Below are positions 9,075 through 17,738 of a stretch of 64,000 bases of DNA, in pieces. A program made the position numbers and the translations under genes. The notes beneath the pieces are model-generated. The model was given only the letters and a program-made list of their open reading frames with translations. It was not told the origin of the DNA and made no database searches. Each line of letters opens with the position of its first letter. Positions within the stretch are counted from its first letter, which is position 1. Source of the DNA: Halosaccharopolyspora lacisalsi (GTDB taxonomy: Bacteria > Actinomycetota > Actinomycetes > Mycobacteriales > Pseudonocardiaceae); the NCBI RefSeq assembly GCF_014137975.1, contig NZ_JACGWZ010000003.1, forward strand, positions 399,501 through 463,500, read 5' to 3'.

Positions 9075-9629
9075 TCAGCCGCGTGAGCTCCCGGAGAACT
9101 CGAGGCCGAGCACGAAGATGCGCATGTCGAGCCCCAGCCACTCGAACGGTCCCGTGAGCGTGCGGAACCCCTGGCCCCGGTAGAACTGCCTGGCCCGTTG
9201 GTTGTTCAGGGCGTTGGTGCCCAGCACGATGCGCGGCTGATCGATCCGCAACCGCACCTCGTCCAGCAGTGCCGAGGCCAGACCGTGGCGCTGCACATCG
9301 GGGTGCACGTGCAGCTCGGCGAGTTCGAAGGCGTCGTCGAGCCAGTGTTCGTTGTGCGTGGCGGTCAGCGCCGGACGCACGTGGTGCGGCCACCACTCGC
9401 GACTGGCGGTCGGCCATCCGACGAGCATCCCCACCAGTCGCTGCCCCCGGTGGGCGCCGAGGGCCAGCAGGCCGTCCAGTTCGGTGACCTCGTCCAGGTA
9501 CTTCGCGACCAGGATCCCGCCGGGTTGCCCGGCATCGGTCATGGCCGTGCGCGCCAGCGCCCGGACCTCGTCCAAGCGGTCCTGAAGGTCGAAGGGTGCG
9601 ATGTCGACGTCCACGTCCTCAGTCAACAC
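9075..9629 (-). CDS. GNAT family N-acetyltransferase
   Basis: 184 residues from GTG at 9629. The GNAT acetyl-CoA signature appears as LAELHVHPDVQRHGLASALLDEV, and NNQRARQFYRGQGFR is the C-terminal family motif. The start is chosen because GGAGGCGAG precedes this GTG; an ATG at 9716 would add 29 residues but has no binding site. It converges with the MOSC gene, whose stop is 11 bases away, and is divergent from the valine operon. Substrate unknown. Confidence 0.85.
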   Translation of the reverse strand: MLTEDVDVDIAPFDLQDRLDEVRALARTAMTDAGQPGGILVAKYLDEVTELDGLLALGAHRGQRLVGMLVGWPTASREWWPHHVRPALTATHNEHWLDDAFELAELHVHPDVQRHGLASALLDEVRLRIDQPRIVLGTNALNNQRARQFYRGQGFRTLTGPFEWLGLDMRIFVLGLEFSGSSRG

Positions 9630-9704
9630 GATCTCGCCTCCGAACGGGTCGTGCGGTGACGACAGCCTCTTTCGAGTGTGACGGAAGACACCCTGTTGCG
9701 TCTG

Positions 9705-9750
9705 CTCGGAAACCATGAATGATTGGAGGGCCAAAGGTTTGGGTTCCGAG
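9705..9750. promoter_or_regulatory. inverted repeat upstream of the valine degradation operon
   Basis: CTCGGAAACC (9705-9714) and GGGTTCCGAG (9741-9750) are inverted repeats with one mismatch, separated by 26 bases, just before mmsA. Possible operator of an unlinked regulator; no regulator gene lies beside the operon. Confidence 0.3.
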
Positions 9751-9772
9751 TAACGGCGGCGAAGGGTGCGGT

Positions 9773-11272
9773 ATGACCAACGAACTGGAGCACTTCATCG
9801 GCGGTAAGCGAGTGCGGGGTACCTCGGGCTCCTACGGTGACGTCTACGACCCGAACACCGGTCGCGTCCAGTCCCACGTTCCGCTGGCCTCGGCCGAGGA
9901 GGTCCGCGCCGCCGTGGCCAACGCCGCCGAGGCCCAGCCCGAGTGGGCCTCCTGGAACCCGCAGAAGCGGGCCAGGGTGCTGATGAAGTTCCTGCAGTTG
10001 TGTCAGGACGAGATGGACTCGCTGGCGCGGTTGCTGGCCTCCGAGCACGGCAAGACGGTCCCCGACGCGCGGGGTGACGTCCAACGCGGCCTGGACGTCG
10101 TCGAGTTCGCGGCGGGGATCCCGCACCTGCTCAAGGGCGAGTACAGCGAGGGCGCGGGTACCGGCATCGACGTCTACTCGATGCGTCAGCCGCTCGGGGT
10201 CGCCGCGGGCATCACCCCGTTCAACTTCCCCGCCATGATCCCGCTGTGGAAGGCCGCCCCGGCCATCGCCTGCGGCAACTCCTTCGTGCTCAAGCCCTCC
10301 GAACGGGACCCGTCCGTGCCGGTGCGTCTGGCCGAGCTGTTCATCGAGGCCGGTCTGCCACCGGGCGTGCTCAACGTCGTCAACGGCGACAAGACCGCTG
10401 TCGACGCGGTGCTGACCGACCCGGTCGTGGACGCGGTCGGCTTCGTCGGTTCCTCGGACATCGCCGAGTACATCTACTCCACGGCCGCCGCGCACGGGAA
10501 ACGCGCCCAGTGCTTCGGCGGCGCGAAGAACCACATGATCGTGATGCCCGACGCCGATCTCGACGGAGCCGTGGACGCGCTGATCGGTGCCGGTTACGGC
10601 TCGGCGGGAGAGCGGTGCATGGCGATCTCGGTCGCCGTGCCGGTCGGCAAGCCCACGGCGGACGCCCTGGTGGAGAAGCTGAACGAACGCGTTCGCGACC
10701 TCAGCATCGGAACCAGCTTCGAAGAGTCCGCCGACTTCGGGCCGCTGGTCACCGCGGAGGCACGGCAGAAGGTCCACGACTACATCGACCTCGGCGTCGA
10801 GGAGGGCGCCGAGCTGGTGGTCGACGGACGCGGCTTCCGCAAGGAGGGCTACGAGGACGGCTTCTTCACGGGTGGTTCGCTGTTCGACCACGTCACCCCG
10901 GACATGCGGATCTACCGGGAGGAGATCTTCGGCCCCGTGCTGTCGGTGGTGCGCGCGAACGACTACGAGGAGGCGCTGCGCCTGCCCAGCGAACACCAGT
11001 ACGGCAACGGCGTGGCGATCTTCACCCGTGACGGGGACGCCGCCCGGGAGTTCGCCGGGCGCGTGGACACCGGCATGGTCGGTATCAACGTGCCCATCCC
11101 GGTGCCGATCGCCTACCACAGCTTCGGAGGCTGGAAGCGTTCCGGATTCGGCGACCTCAACCAGCACGGCCCGGACTCGATCCGCTTCTACACCCAGACC
11201 AAGACGGTCACTTCACGCTGGCCCTCCGGACGCAAGGAAGGCGCCAGCTTCACCATCCCGACCATGGGCTGA
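9773..11272 (+). CDS. mmsA: CoA-acylating methylmalonate-semialdehyde dehydrogenase
   Basis: 499 residues, aldehyde dehydrogenase superfamily. It oxidises (methyl)malonate semialdehyde to propionyl-CoA or acetyl-CoA with NAD and CoA, the last step of the distal valine pathway. It has GITPFNFPAMIPLWKAAPAIACGNSFVLKPSE (split across residues ~145-180) and the catalytic cysteine in GSAGERCMAIS near residue 282, as in MmsA enzymes. The ATG at 9773 follows GAAGGG. First gene of a four-gene run on the same strand, which fits its pathway. Confidence 0.95.
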   Translation: MTNELEHFIGGKRVRGTSGSYGDVYDPNTGRVQSHVPLASAEEVRAAVANAAEAQPEWASWNPQKRARVLMKFLQLCQDEMDSLARLLASEHGKTVPDARGDVQRGLDVVEFAAGIPHLLKGEYSEGAGTGIDVYSMRQPLGVAAGITPFNFPAMIPLWKAAPAIACGNSFVLKPSERDPSVPVRLAELFIEAGLPPGVLNVVNGDKTAVDAVLTDPVVDAVGFVGSSDIAEYIYSTAAAHGKRAQCFGGAKNHMIVMPDADLDGAVDALIGAGYGSAGERCMAISVAVPVGKPTADALVEKLNERVRDLSIGTSFEESADFGPLVTAEARQKVHDYIDLGVEEGAELVVDGRGFRKEGYEDGFFTGGSLFDHVTPDMRIYREEIFGPVLSVVRANDYEEALRLPSEHQYGNGVAIFTRDGDAAREFAGRVDTGMVGINVPIPVPIAYHSFGGWKRSGFGDLNQHGPDSIRFYTQTKTVTSRWPSGRKEGASFTIPTMG

Positions 11273-11305
11273 CCGGCGATCCCGGCACCCGGCAAAGGAG
11301 GACAC

Positions 11306-12484
11306 GTGGGCGTGGCAACGGAGGCGAGTCCGCAGGCGTCGCCGTTCTCGCTGAGCGAGGACCAACGGGCCATCCAGCAGACCGCGCGGGAGTTCGCGGC
11401 CGAACGCATCGCCCCCGAGGCCGTGCGGTGGGACCAGGACAAGCACTTCCCCGTGGAGGTGCTGCGCGAGGCGGGCACGCTCGGCATGGGAGGTGTCTAC
11501 GTCGACGAGCGGTTCGGCGGCAGCGGGCTGAGTCGTTTCGACTCCGCGCTGGTCTTCGAGGCGTTGGCCACCGGCTGCCCGTCGACAGCCGCCTACGTCT
11601 CCATTCACAACATGGTCGCGTGGATGATCGACGAGTTCGGTGACGAGCAGCAGCGAGCCCACTGGTTGCCCGGGCTGTGCTCGATGCAGCGGCTCGGCAG
11701 TTACTGCCTGACCGAGCCCGAGGCCGGTTCCGACGCGGGAGCGCTGAGCACCGGCGCCGTCCGCGACGGGGACCACTACGTGGTCAACGGCGTCAAGCAG
11801 TTCATCTCCGGCGGTGGCACCTCGGACGTCTACGTGGTCATGGTGCGCACCGGTGAGCCGGGTGCCAAGGGCATCTCCGCCCTGGTCGTCGACGGTGCCA
11901 GCGAGGGCATCTCCTTCGGCGCCGAGGAACGCAAGATGGGGTGGAACACCCAGCCCACCAGGCAGGTCGTGTTCACCGACGTGCGGGTACCGGTGGCCAA
12001 CCGGCTCGGCGCGGAGGGCACCGGCTTCAAGATCGCCATGTCCGGGCTCGACGGCGGCAGGCTCAGCATCGGGGCCTGCTCGCTCGGTGGTGCCCAGGCC
12101 GCGTTGGACAAGAGCCTGGACTACGTGCGTGAGCGCACGGCCTTCGGCGCGCGGATCGGCGACTTCCAGGCGGTGCAGTTCAAGATCGCCGACATGGCCA
12201 CGGACCTGGAGGCGGGCCGGATGCTGCTGTGGCGGGCTGCCTCGGCACTGGACGCCAAGGACCCGTCGGCCACCCGGTTGTGCGCGATGGCCAAGCGAAT
12301 GACCACCGACGTGGGCTTCACGGTGGCCAACGAGGCCCTTCAGATCCACGGCGGATACGGATACCTTGCCGAGTACGGCTTGGAGAAGATCGTCCGCGAC
12401 CTGCGGGTGCATCAGATCCTGGAAGGTACCAACGAGATCATGCGACTGATCATTTCCCGTGGACTGTTGGAGTCACAATCATGA
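11306..12484 (+). CDS. acyl-CoA dehydrogenase, probably isobutyryl-CoA dehydrogenase
   Basis: 392 residues, FAD flavoprotein. The N-terminal helical domain, the YCLTEPEAGSDAGAL FAD/substrate strand and the C-terminal LQIHGGYGY...VRDLRVHQILEGTNEIMRLII segment are complete. GTG at 11306 follows AAAGGAGG (11294-11301). Placed between mmsA and 3-hydroxyisobutyryl-CoA hydrolase, it should convert isobutyryl-CoA to methacrylyl-CoA in valine breakdown; the substrate call comes from context. Its stop overlaps the next start (ATGA), so the two are translationally coupled. Confidence 0.92.
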   Translation: MGVATEASPQASPFSLSEDQRAIQQTAREFAAERIAPEAVRWDQDKHFPVEVLREAGTLGMGGVYVDERFGGSGLSRFDSALVFEALATGCPSTAAYVSIHNMVAWMIDEFGDEQQRAHWLPGLCSMQRLGSYCLTEPEAGSDAGALSTGAVRDGDHYVVNGVKQFISGGGTSDVYVVMVRTGEPGAKGISALVVDGASEGISFGAEERKMGWNTQPTRQVVFTDVRVPVANRLGAEGTGFKIAMSGLDGGRLSIGACSLGGAQAALDKSLDYVRERTAFGARIGDFQAVQFKIADMATDLEAGRMLLWRAASALDAKDPSATRLCAMAKRMTTDVGFTVANEALQIHGGYGYLAEYGLEKIVRDLRVHQILEGTNEIMRLIISRGLLESQS

Positions 12485-13533
12485 CATCGGACCCCGAGCA
12501 GGAACTCCTGATCGACGAGCAGGGGGTGCTGGGGCGCATCACGCTCAACCGGCCGAAGGCCCTGAACTCGCTGACCCTGGGCATGGTCCGGTCGGTGCGG
12601 GCGGCACTGGACAAGTGGCGCGACGACGACCGGATCCGGGCCGTGCTCGTCGAGGGAGCCGGGGATCGCGGGCTCTGCGCGGGTGGTGACATCCGTGCGA
12701 TCTACGACGCTTCCCAGACCGGGGACGAATCGCTGGTGGCGACGTTCTGGGGCGAGGAGTACCGGATGAACGCGGCGCTGGCGAGGTACCCGAAGCCGGT
12801 CGTGGGCCTCATGGACGGTATCTGCATGGGTGGCGGAGTCGGCGTCTCCGCCCACGGCTCGCACCGGGTGGTCACCGAGCGCTCGAAGGTCGGCATGCCC
12901 GAAGTGGGCATCGGCTTCGCTCCCGACGTCGGTGGTACCCACCTGCTTTCCCGCGCTCCGGGTGAGCTCGGCACGCACATGGCGCTGACCGGAGCGCCGG
13001 TGGGAGCCGCCGACGCCCTGCACTGTGGTTTGGCCGACTACTACGTCCCCAGTGCCGGTCTGGGGGAGTTGGCCGCGGCGCTGTCGACCGGGCCGGTGGA
13101 CGCGGTGCTGGAGAAGTACGCCGAGCAGCCACCGGAGTCCGCCCTGAAGTCCGAGCGGGGATGGATCGACGAGGTCTACTCGGCGGACAGCGTCGAGGAG
13201 CTCCTGCACCGTCTCCGGCAACGTCCGGAACCGGCGGCTCGCTCGGCCGTCGAGGCGATCGTGACCAAGTCACCGACCTCGCTGAAGGTCACGCTGCGCT
13301 CGCTGCGGGAGGCGGCGCGGGAGAGTTCACTGGAACAGGCGCTCGACCGCGAGTTCCGCGTCTCCGAGGCCTGCGTGCGCATCGGGGACTTCGTCGAGGG
13401 CGTGCGCGCGACATTGGTGGACAAGGACAAGAACCCGGCGTGGTCGCCCGGTCGTGTCGAAGAGGTCGGTACCGACTTCGTCGACCGGTTCTTCCAGCCG
13501 CCCGAGGTGGGGGATCTCGGTCTGTCCGACTGA
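12481..13533 (+). CDS. 3-hydroxyisobutyryl-CoA hydrolase (crotonase fold)
   Basis: 350 residues. It hydrolyses 3-hydroxyisobutyryl-CoA to free 3-hydroxyisobutyrate, the step that releases CoA in valine degradation. The oxyanion-hole segment GLCAGGDIRAIYDA and KPVVGLMDGICMGGGVGVSAHGS (split here as two motifs) and the family-specific VGMPEVGIGFAPDVGG distinguish HIBCH from ordinary enoyl-CoA hydratases, as does the length. ATG at 12481 overlaps the preceding stop by 4 bases. Confidence 0.9.
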   Translation: MTSDPEQELLIDEQGVLGRITLNRPKALNSLTLGMVRSVRAALDKWRDDDRIRAVLVEGAGDRGLCAGGDIRAIYDASQTGDESLVATFWGEEYRMNAALARYPKPVVGLMDGICMGGGVGVSAHGSHRVVTERSKVGMPEVGIGFAPDVGGTHLLSRAPGELGTHMALTGAPVGAADALHCGLADYYVPSAGLGELAAALSTGPVDAVLEKYAEQPPESALKSERGWIDEVYSADSVEELLHRLRQRPEPAARSAVEAIVTKSPTSLKVTLRSLREAARESSLEQALDREFRVSEACVRIGDFVEGVRATLVDKDKNPAWSPGRVEEVGTDFVDRFFQPPEVGDLGLSD

Positions 13534-13584
13534 GTGCCCGTGCTCGGCCCCGTCAGGTACGTCAATCTCGAGGAAGGAAGTGGC

Positions 13585-14478
13585 ATGGCTGTCATCGGTT
13601 TCATCGGGTTGGGCCACATGGGTGGCCCGATGTCGGCGAACCTGGTCGGGGCCGGGCACTCGGTACGGGGCTTCGACCTCACGGCCGAGACCCTGGAGGC
13701 CGCCGCCGGTCACGGCGTGACACCGGCCGAGTCCGTCGCGGACGCCGTGCGCGGGGTCGATGCCGTGATCACGATGCTGCCCGGCGGGAAACCCCTGTTG
13801 GACTGCTACGGCGACGTTCTCGACGCGGCGGATCCGGGAACGCTGCTGATCGACTCCTCGACCGTCGACGTGACCGATGCCCGCAAGGCCCACGAACTGG
13901 CGAACAGCGCCGGGTTCGACTCGGTGGACGCGCCGGTGTCCGGGGGCACGGCCGGAGCGGAGGCGGGCACGTTGACGTTCATGGTCGGCGCCCCCGAGGA
14001 GGCGTTCCGGCGGGCGGAACCGGTGCTGGAGCCGATGGCGCGCAAGGTGATCCACTGCGGCGGGGCCGGAAACGGGCAGGTCACCAAGATGTGCAACAAC
14101 CTCATGCTCGGCGCCTCGATGATCGCGGTGGGCGAGGCGTTCGTGCTGGGTGAGAAGCTCGGGCTCTCCCACCAGGCGCTCTACGACGTCGCCTCGGTCT
14201 CCACCGGTCAGTGCTGGTCGCTGACCACGAACTGCCCCGTGCCCGGCATGGTCCCCACCAGCAGGGCAGATCAGGACTACGAACCCGGCTTCGCCGCCGC
14301 GCTGATGCTCAAGGACCTCAACCTCGCCGTCTCGGCCGCCGAGCAGAGCGGTACCGAAACCGAGATCGGCCGCCTCGCCTCCGAGATCTACCAGCGTTTC
14401 AACGAGGAGGGCGGTGGCGGCTACGACTTCGGTGCCGTCATCAACTCGATCCGGCAACGGTCCGCCGGCACGGGCTGA
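13585..14478 (+). CDS. mmsB: 3-hydroxyisobutyrate dehydrogenase
   Basis: 297 residues, beta-hydroxyacid dehydrogenase family. It oxidises 3-hydroxyisobutyrate to methylmalonate semialdehyde, feeding MmsA. The NAD Rossmann motif FIGLGHMGGPMSANL is at residues 5-19; the substrate motif DAPVSGGTAGAEAGTL and the catalytic-lysine region GNGQVTKMCNNLML are intact. ATG at 13585 follows AGGAAGGAAG. Last gene of the valine operon, 51 bases after the hydrolase. Confidence 0.95.
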   Translation: MAVIGFIGLGHMGGPMSANLVGAGHSVRGFDLTAETLEAAAGHGVTPAESVADAVRGVDAVITMLPGGKPLLDCYGDVLDAADPGTLLIDSSTVDVTDARKAHELANSAGFDSVDAPVSGGTAGAEAGTLTFMVGAPEEAFRRAEPVLEPMARKVIHCGGAGNGQVTKMCNNLMLGASMIAVGEAFVLGEKLGLSHQALYDVASVSTGQCWSLTTNCPVPGMVPTSRADQDYEPGFAAALMLKDLNLAVSAAEQSGTETEIGRLASEIYQRFNEEGGGGYDFGAVINSIRQRSAGTG

Positions 14479-14597
14479 GCGGGAGGGGCTCGGCGGGTGG
14501 GTGACATGCCGTCACGGCCCGGGGGTTCTCGGCGGACAGCGAAATACCGAGGGCGCCGTACGCCTCGTCGAAATCAGGCGTACTCTGACGCGCTGTG

Positions 14598-14858
14598 ATG
14601 GAGTGGCTGGTCCTCTGGTGGGACGGGGTCGAGCTGTGGCTCGTACGGCTCCCGTACCCGTTGCAGGTGATGCTGACGCTGGCGGTGCTGGTGCCGCTGA
14701 CCTGGGCGGTGGCCAGGGTCGTCGACCGCGTGGTCGACGGCCTGTCGGCCCGGGTGACCCGGGTGCGTGGGGCCGAGCCGCCGCTGGGTCGGCGCGATGT
14801 GTCCGGTTCGCGTGCCGAGCGGCGTAAGCTCGGGATGGGGGAGCGCAGTGCTTCCTGA
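14598..14858 (+). CDS. small single-pass membrane protein, unknown function
   Basis: 86 residues (ATG at 14598; GTG one codon earlier is possible). A Trp-rich amphipathic start (MEWLVLWWDGVELWLV) precedes one membrane helix (QVMLTLAVLVPLTWAVA, residues ~24-40), then a basic cytoplasmic tail. It has the same orientation as the RNase remnant and barstar gene downstream. TACTCT at 14581-14586 is a possible -10 element. No function assigned. Confidence 0.65.
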   Translation: MEWLVLWWDGVELWLVRLPYPLQVMLTLAVLVPLTWAVARVVDRVVDGLSARVTRVRGAEPPLGRRDVSGSRAERRKLGMGERSAS

Positions 14859-14924
14859 CCGTCCTGGCCGGGCCGACGGCCTCGGCTTCCTTGACCGCCG
14901 TGCCATCGTCGCGGGGAGGACGTC

Positions 14925-15101
14925 GTGAGCTCCCGCAGGCGTATCACGATCGCCCTCGTGGGACTGATCGTGCTGGTGATCGTCGGGTGGCTGGTGCGCC
15001 AGAACACCGGTGGCGACTCCGGAGCGGAGTCGGCGGCCGCCTCGGTCGCGACGGCGCGGCACGAAACCGGCCGGAACTTTTCCTCATCGTTGATCTTGTG
15101 A
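14925..15101 (+). pseudogene. N-terminal remnant of a secreted barnase/T1-type ribonuclease
   Basis: 58 codons from GTG at 14925 (GCGGGGAGGA precedes it): a basic start MSSRRRITIAL, a membrane/signal helix (IALVGLIVLVIVGWLV) and a Gly/Ser/Ala linker, then an abrupt stop. Actinobacterial secreted guanyl-specific RNases begin this way and continue with a ~100-residue catalytic domain; here that domain is absent and the barstar gene starts 43 bases on. Toxin loss by deletion is inferred from the family arrangement. The retained start and binding site suggest the deletion is recent. Confidence 0.55.
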
Positions 15102-15144
15102 AGCGCTGATGTTTGCTACGAAGTTGCTGAGGAAGGAACCGGCG

Positions 15145-15513
15145 GTGAGCGAACCGGCTGGGCCTCCTGCCGCCGCCACCGCTCGGCAGGCTGCCGAGGA
15201 CGCGCGCAGGCGTGGGGCCATTCCGCACGTGCTGGACGGTACGGAGCTGGTCAACAAACGCATGATGCTGTGCGGGATCGCGGCCGTGCTGTCCTTCCCC
15301 GAGTGGGCCGGGCGCAACCTGGACGCCCTGCACGACTGCCTGACCGACCTGTCGTGGTTGCCCGAGGGTGAACACGTGCTCATCTGGTCCGGCTACGAGG
15401 TGTTGGCCGAGCACGACCCGAAGTCGTATCGGGGCATAAGCTCGGTGTTGCAGGACGCCGCGATCGACTCCGCCCCCGACCGCCCCTTCTCGGCGGTGGT
15501 CACCCGCGGCTGA
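15145..15513 (+). CDS. barstar family ribonuclease inhibitor
   Basis: 122 residues from GTG at 15145, chosen because GAGGAAGGAA lies 5 bases upstream; ATG at 15109 would add 12 residues. The barstar fold is recognised from HVLDGTELVNKRMMLCGIAAV, then FPEWAGRNLDALHDCLTDL, the helix/loop that plugs the RNase active site. Intact, cytoplasmic, and normally protects against a co-encoded RNase, which here is reduced to a remnant immediately upstream. Confidence 0.85.
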   Translation: MSEPAGPPAAATARQAAEDARRRGAIPHVLDGTELVNKRMMLCGIAAVLSFPEWAGRNLDALHDCLTDLSWLPEGEHVLIWSGYEVLAEHDPKSYRGISSVLQDAAIDSAPDRPFSAVVTRG

Positions 15514-15521
15514 CCCGCTTC

Positions 15522-16493
15522 TCAGCGACCGCCCGCGGCGCGCCGGTCGCGCAGGCCGTTGAGCAGGGCGGCGGCCTCCTCTGCGTCCGGGACGGTCACC
15601 GCCAGCGGTTCCCGCTGCTTGCGGTGGACCCACAGGCCGGAACCGGATCGCAGGACGAGCCCGCAGGCGGTGCTGTTGCTGCGCCAACCCCATCCGCTGA
15701 AGTCGCGCAAGGGGGCGATGTCGCGGCTGTACGCGGTGCGCAGTTCGGGGACGGGAACGTGGATCCGGGGCAGGCCCGCCAACATGCGCAGCGTGAGCCC
15801 GGAGTCGTCGATCTCGACGACGACCCGGGCGAAGGACGCCAGCAGCAGGTACACCGGGATGTGCAGGGCCAGCAGCCACCAGGTGCTCACCGCGCAGGTC
15901 AGCACCACTACCGGCAACATCCCCACCATGATCCACCCGATCACCGGGGACGTCTGACTCCGTCGCCAGCTCACCGTCTCGCCGACGGCCGGTTCCCGCA
16001 CGGGGGTGTGGACGTCGGGTGGCGGCTCGGCCTCGACGGCGGGGGTGCTGCCCGCCGCGAACCAGCCCAGCGCACCGCCCACGGCCATGCCGATCCCGAC
16101 CGTGCCGATGTGCCAGCCGGGCAGCGTCACCGCCGTGGAGTCGGCGACGTCGAGATGCTCGTGCAGCAGCAGCACGTTGATGGCCAGCATCATCAGGGCG
16201 ACTCCGCCGGCAGCGGCGCTCATCAACCGCTGCGCGAAGGGATTCCTGCGCATGGCCAGTGCGAGTAACCCGAAAAGGACCCCGAAGCCGAGGGTCACCG
16301 TGGGCATGACGAAGGGGAACGCGCCGACGGAGGTGAACCCGTCGGCACGTCCGCCCATGCCGAAATGGGTGGCCAGGCGCTCGGGGAGCCGGGGTAGCCA
16401 CGTGAGGTAAAAGACCAGGATGACGGCGGCGGCCACCACGGGTATCCCGAACGTCATCCCGACTCGGCGTAAGTGTCCTCTCGGCGTCGTCAT
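15522..16493 (-). CDS. DUF1648 domain multi-pass membrane protein
   Basis: 323 residues. The first helix and loop (LTWLPRLPERLATHFGMGGRADGF) carry the DUF1648 pattern found in SdpI-like immunity and related membrane proteins. About six membrane helices follow (residues ~15, 60, 90, 130, 190, 215), then a cytoplasmic C-terminal domain with a PH-like feel (VVVEIDDSGLTLRMLAGLPRI). Start ATG at 16493 follows GGAGGCGCG. It converges with barstar. Function unknown. Confidence 0.75.
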   Translation of the reverse strand: MTTPRGHLRRVGMTFGIPVVAAAVILVFYLTWLPRLPERLATHFGMGGRADGFTSVGAFPFVMPTVTLGFGVLFGLLALAMRRNPFAQRLMSAAAGGVALMMLAINVLLLHEHLDVADSTAVTLPGWHIGTVGIGMAVGGALGWFAAGSTPAVEAEPPPDVHTPVREPAVGETVSWRRSQTSPVIGWIMVGMLPVVVLTCAVSTWWLLALHIPVYLLLASFARVVVEIDDSGLTLRMLAGLPRIHVPVPELRTAYSRDIAPLRDFSGWGWRSNSTACGLVLRSGSGLWVHRKQREPLAVTVPDAEEAAALLNGLRDRRAAGGR

Positions 16494-16608
16494 CGCGCCT
16501 CCTTATCGGTGGAAACCTCGGCGTTCACGCCGGGGAGGAGTCGGTCTCGAATGGTCGTGGCGACCATCCCGTGATCAGGCTTGTGCGAAAGATCGCTGGT
16601 ACGTGAAT

Positions 16609-17660
16609 ATGGTCAGGACGCGGGCGAAGCGGGTGTACGGCCACCGCTTCTACCTCCACTGCGCAGCAGCGGGGCGGGTTGTTGCGCACGTTCGGCTGTG
16701 CGCGCAAGGTCTACGATCTTGCCTTGGAGGTGCGGACCGGGGCGTGGTTCACCGAGCAGCGCCGGGTGAAACACGTCGAGACCTCGAAGTTGCTCACCGC
16801 GTGGAAGCGCTCCGAGGGGCCGGCGTATCCGGGCGAGGTGTCCAGCGTGCCGCTGCAGCAGGCGCTGCCGCATCTGCGGATGGCGTTTTCGAACTTTTTC
16901 GCCCAGCAGGCGCGGTGTCCGCGGTTTGAGTCGCGTCCGTCGGCGGAGTACACCAGGTCGGCTTGCGCGTGGCGTGATGGCCGGTTGAGGCTGGCGAAGA
17001 TGCCCGAGCCGTTGCACATCGTGTGGTCGCGCCCGTTGCCGGAGGGTGCTGAGCCGTCCACGGTGACGGTCTCGCGTGACGCGGCCGGCCGATGGTTCGT
17101 CCCGGTTCCGGTCGAAACCTCGGTGGACCATCACGCGCCGACCGATCAGGCAGTGGGCGTGGACGGGGGAATCGAGTCGTTGGCGACGCTGTCGACCGGC
17201 GAAAAGGTCACCGACCCGCAACACGAACGCCGCGACCGAAAGAAGCCGGCGAAGGCACAGCGGGAGCTGCCTCGCGGGGAAGAGGGGTCGAACGACCGGG
17301 CCAAGGCCCGCCGGTAGGTGGCCCGCGTGCCCGCGCGGATCACCGACCGATGGAAAGACCACCTGCACAGGGTCACCACTCGACTCGTCCGTGAGAACCA
17401 CAAGATCTTGATCGAGGATCTTCAGGCGCGCAACATGCCGAAAAACGGCGGGCTCGCCGACGTGATGCGGCTGAAGGTGCGCACGTGGGCGTGCGCAGGC
17501 TGCGGCACGACCCACGACCGGGACGTCAACGCCGCAGCGAACATCAAGGCCGCCGGGCTGGCGGCGTCGGCCTGCGGAGCCGGTGTCAGACCTCAACGGG
17601 AGACCTTCCGGACGGGGCAATCGGCTGAGAAGCGGGAACTTTCCGGCGCGAGCCGGGAAG
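16609..17660 (+). pseudogene. decayed TnpB (IS200/IS605-type RNA-guided nuclease), copy 1
   Basis: Starts MVRTRAKRVYGHRFY at ATG 16609, then needs a frame change near 16651-16660 to continue as LLRTFGCARKVYDLALEV. The RuvC first Asp is in QAVGVDGG. An in-frame TAG at 17315-17317 interrupts the protein, and near 17466 about 40 codons are missing, including the first Cys pair of the zinc finger, before CGTTHDRDVNAA resumes. Three independent lesions mean it is dead. It is a different subfamily from the two copies at 44 and 61 kb. No TnpA lies nearby. Confidence 0.85.
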
Positions 17661-17661
17661 G

Positions 17662-17686
17662 GTTCCCCGGCCCCAGGCCGGGGAAC
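17662..17686. repeat. palindrome at the right end of TnpB copy 1
   Basis: GTTCCCCGGCC (17662-17672), loop CCA, GGCCGGGGAAC (17676-17686): a perfect 11-bp stem. Its position just past the tnpB remnant suits a subterminal right-end hairpin of an IS200/IS605-type element; it could also stop transcription running toward the convergent enoyl-CoA hydratase gene. Confidence 0.6.
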
Positions 17687-17738
17687 AGTCGCACGGATGA
17701 CCTTACCCGTGCACAGCATCCACGGGAGTGGACGAGCT

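Noticed and set aside
12229-12480. Long N-terminal extension of the hydrolase frame
   Set aside because: It overlaps the acyl-CoA dehydrogenase; the ATG at 12481 gives the family N-terminus.
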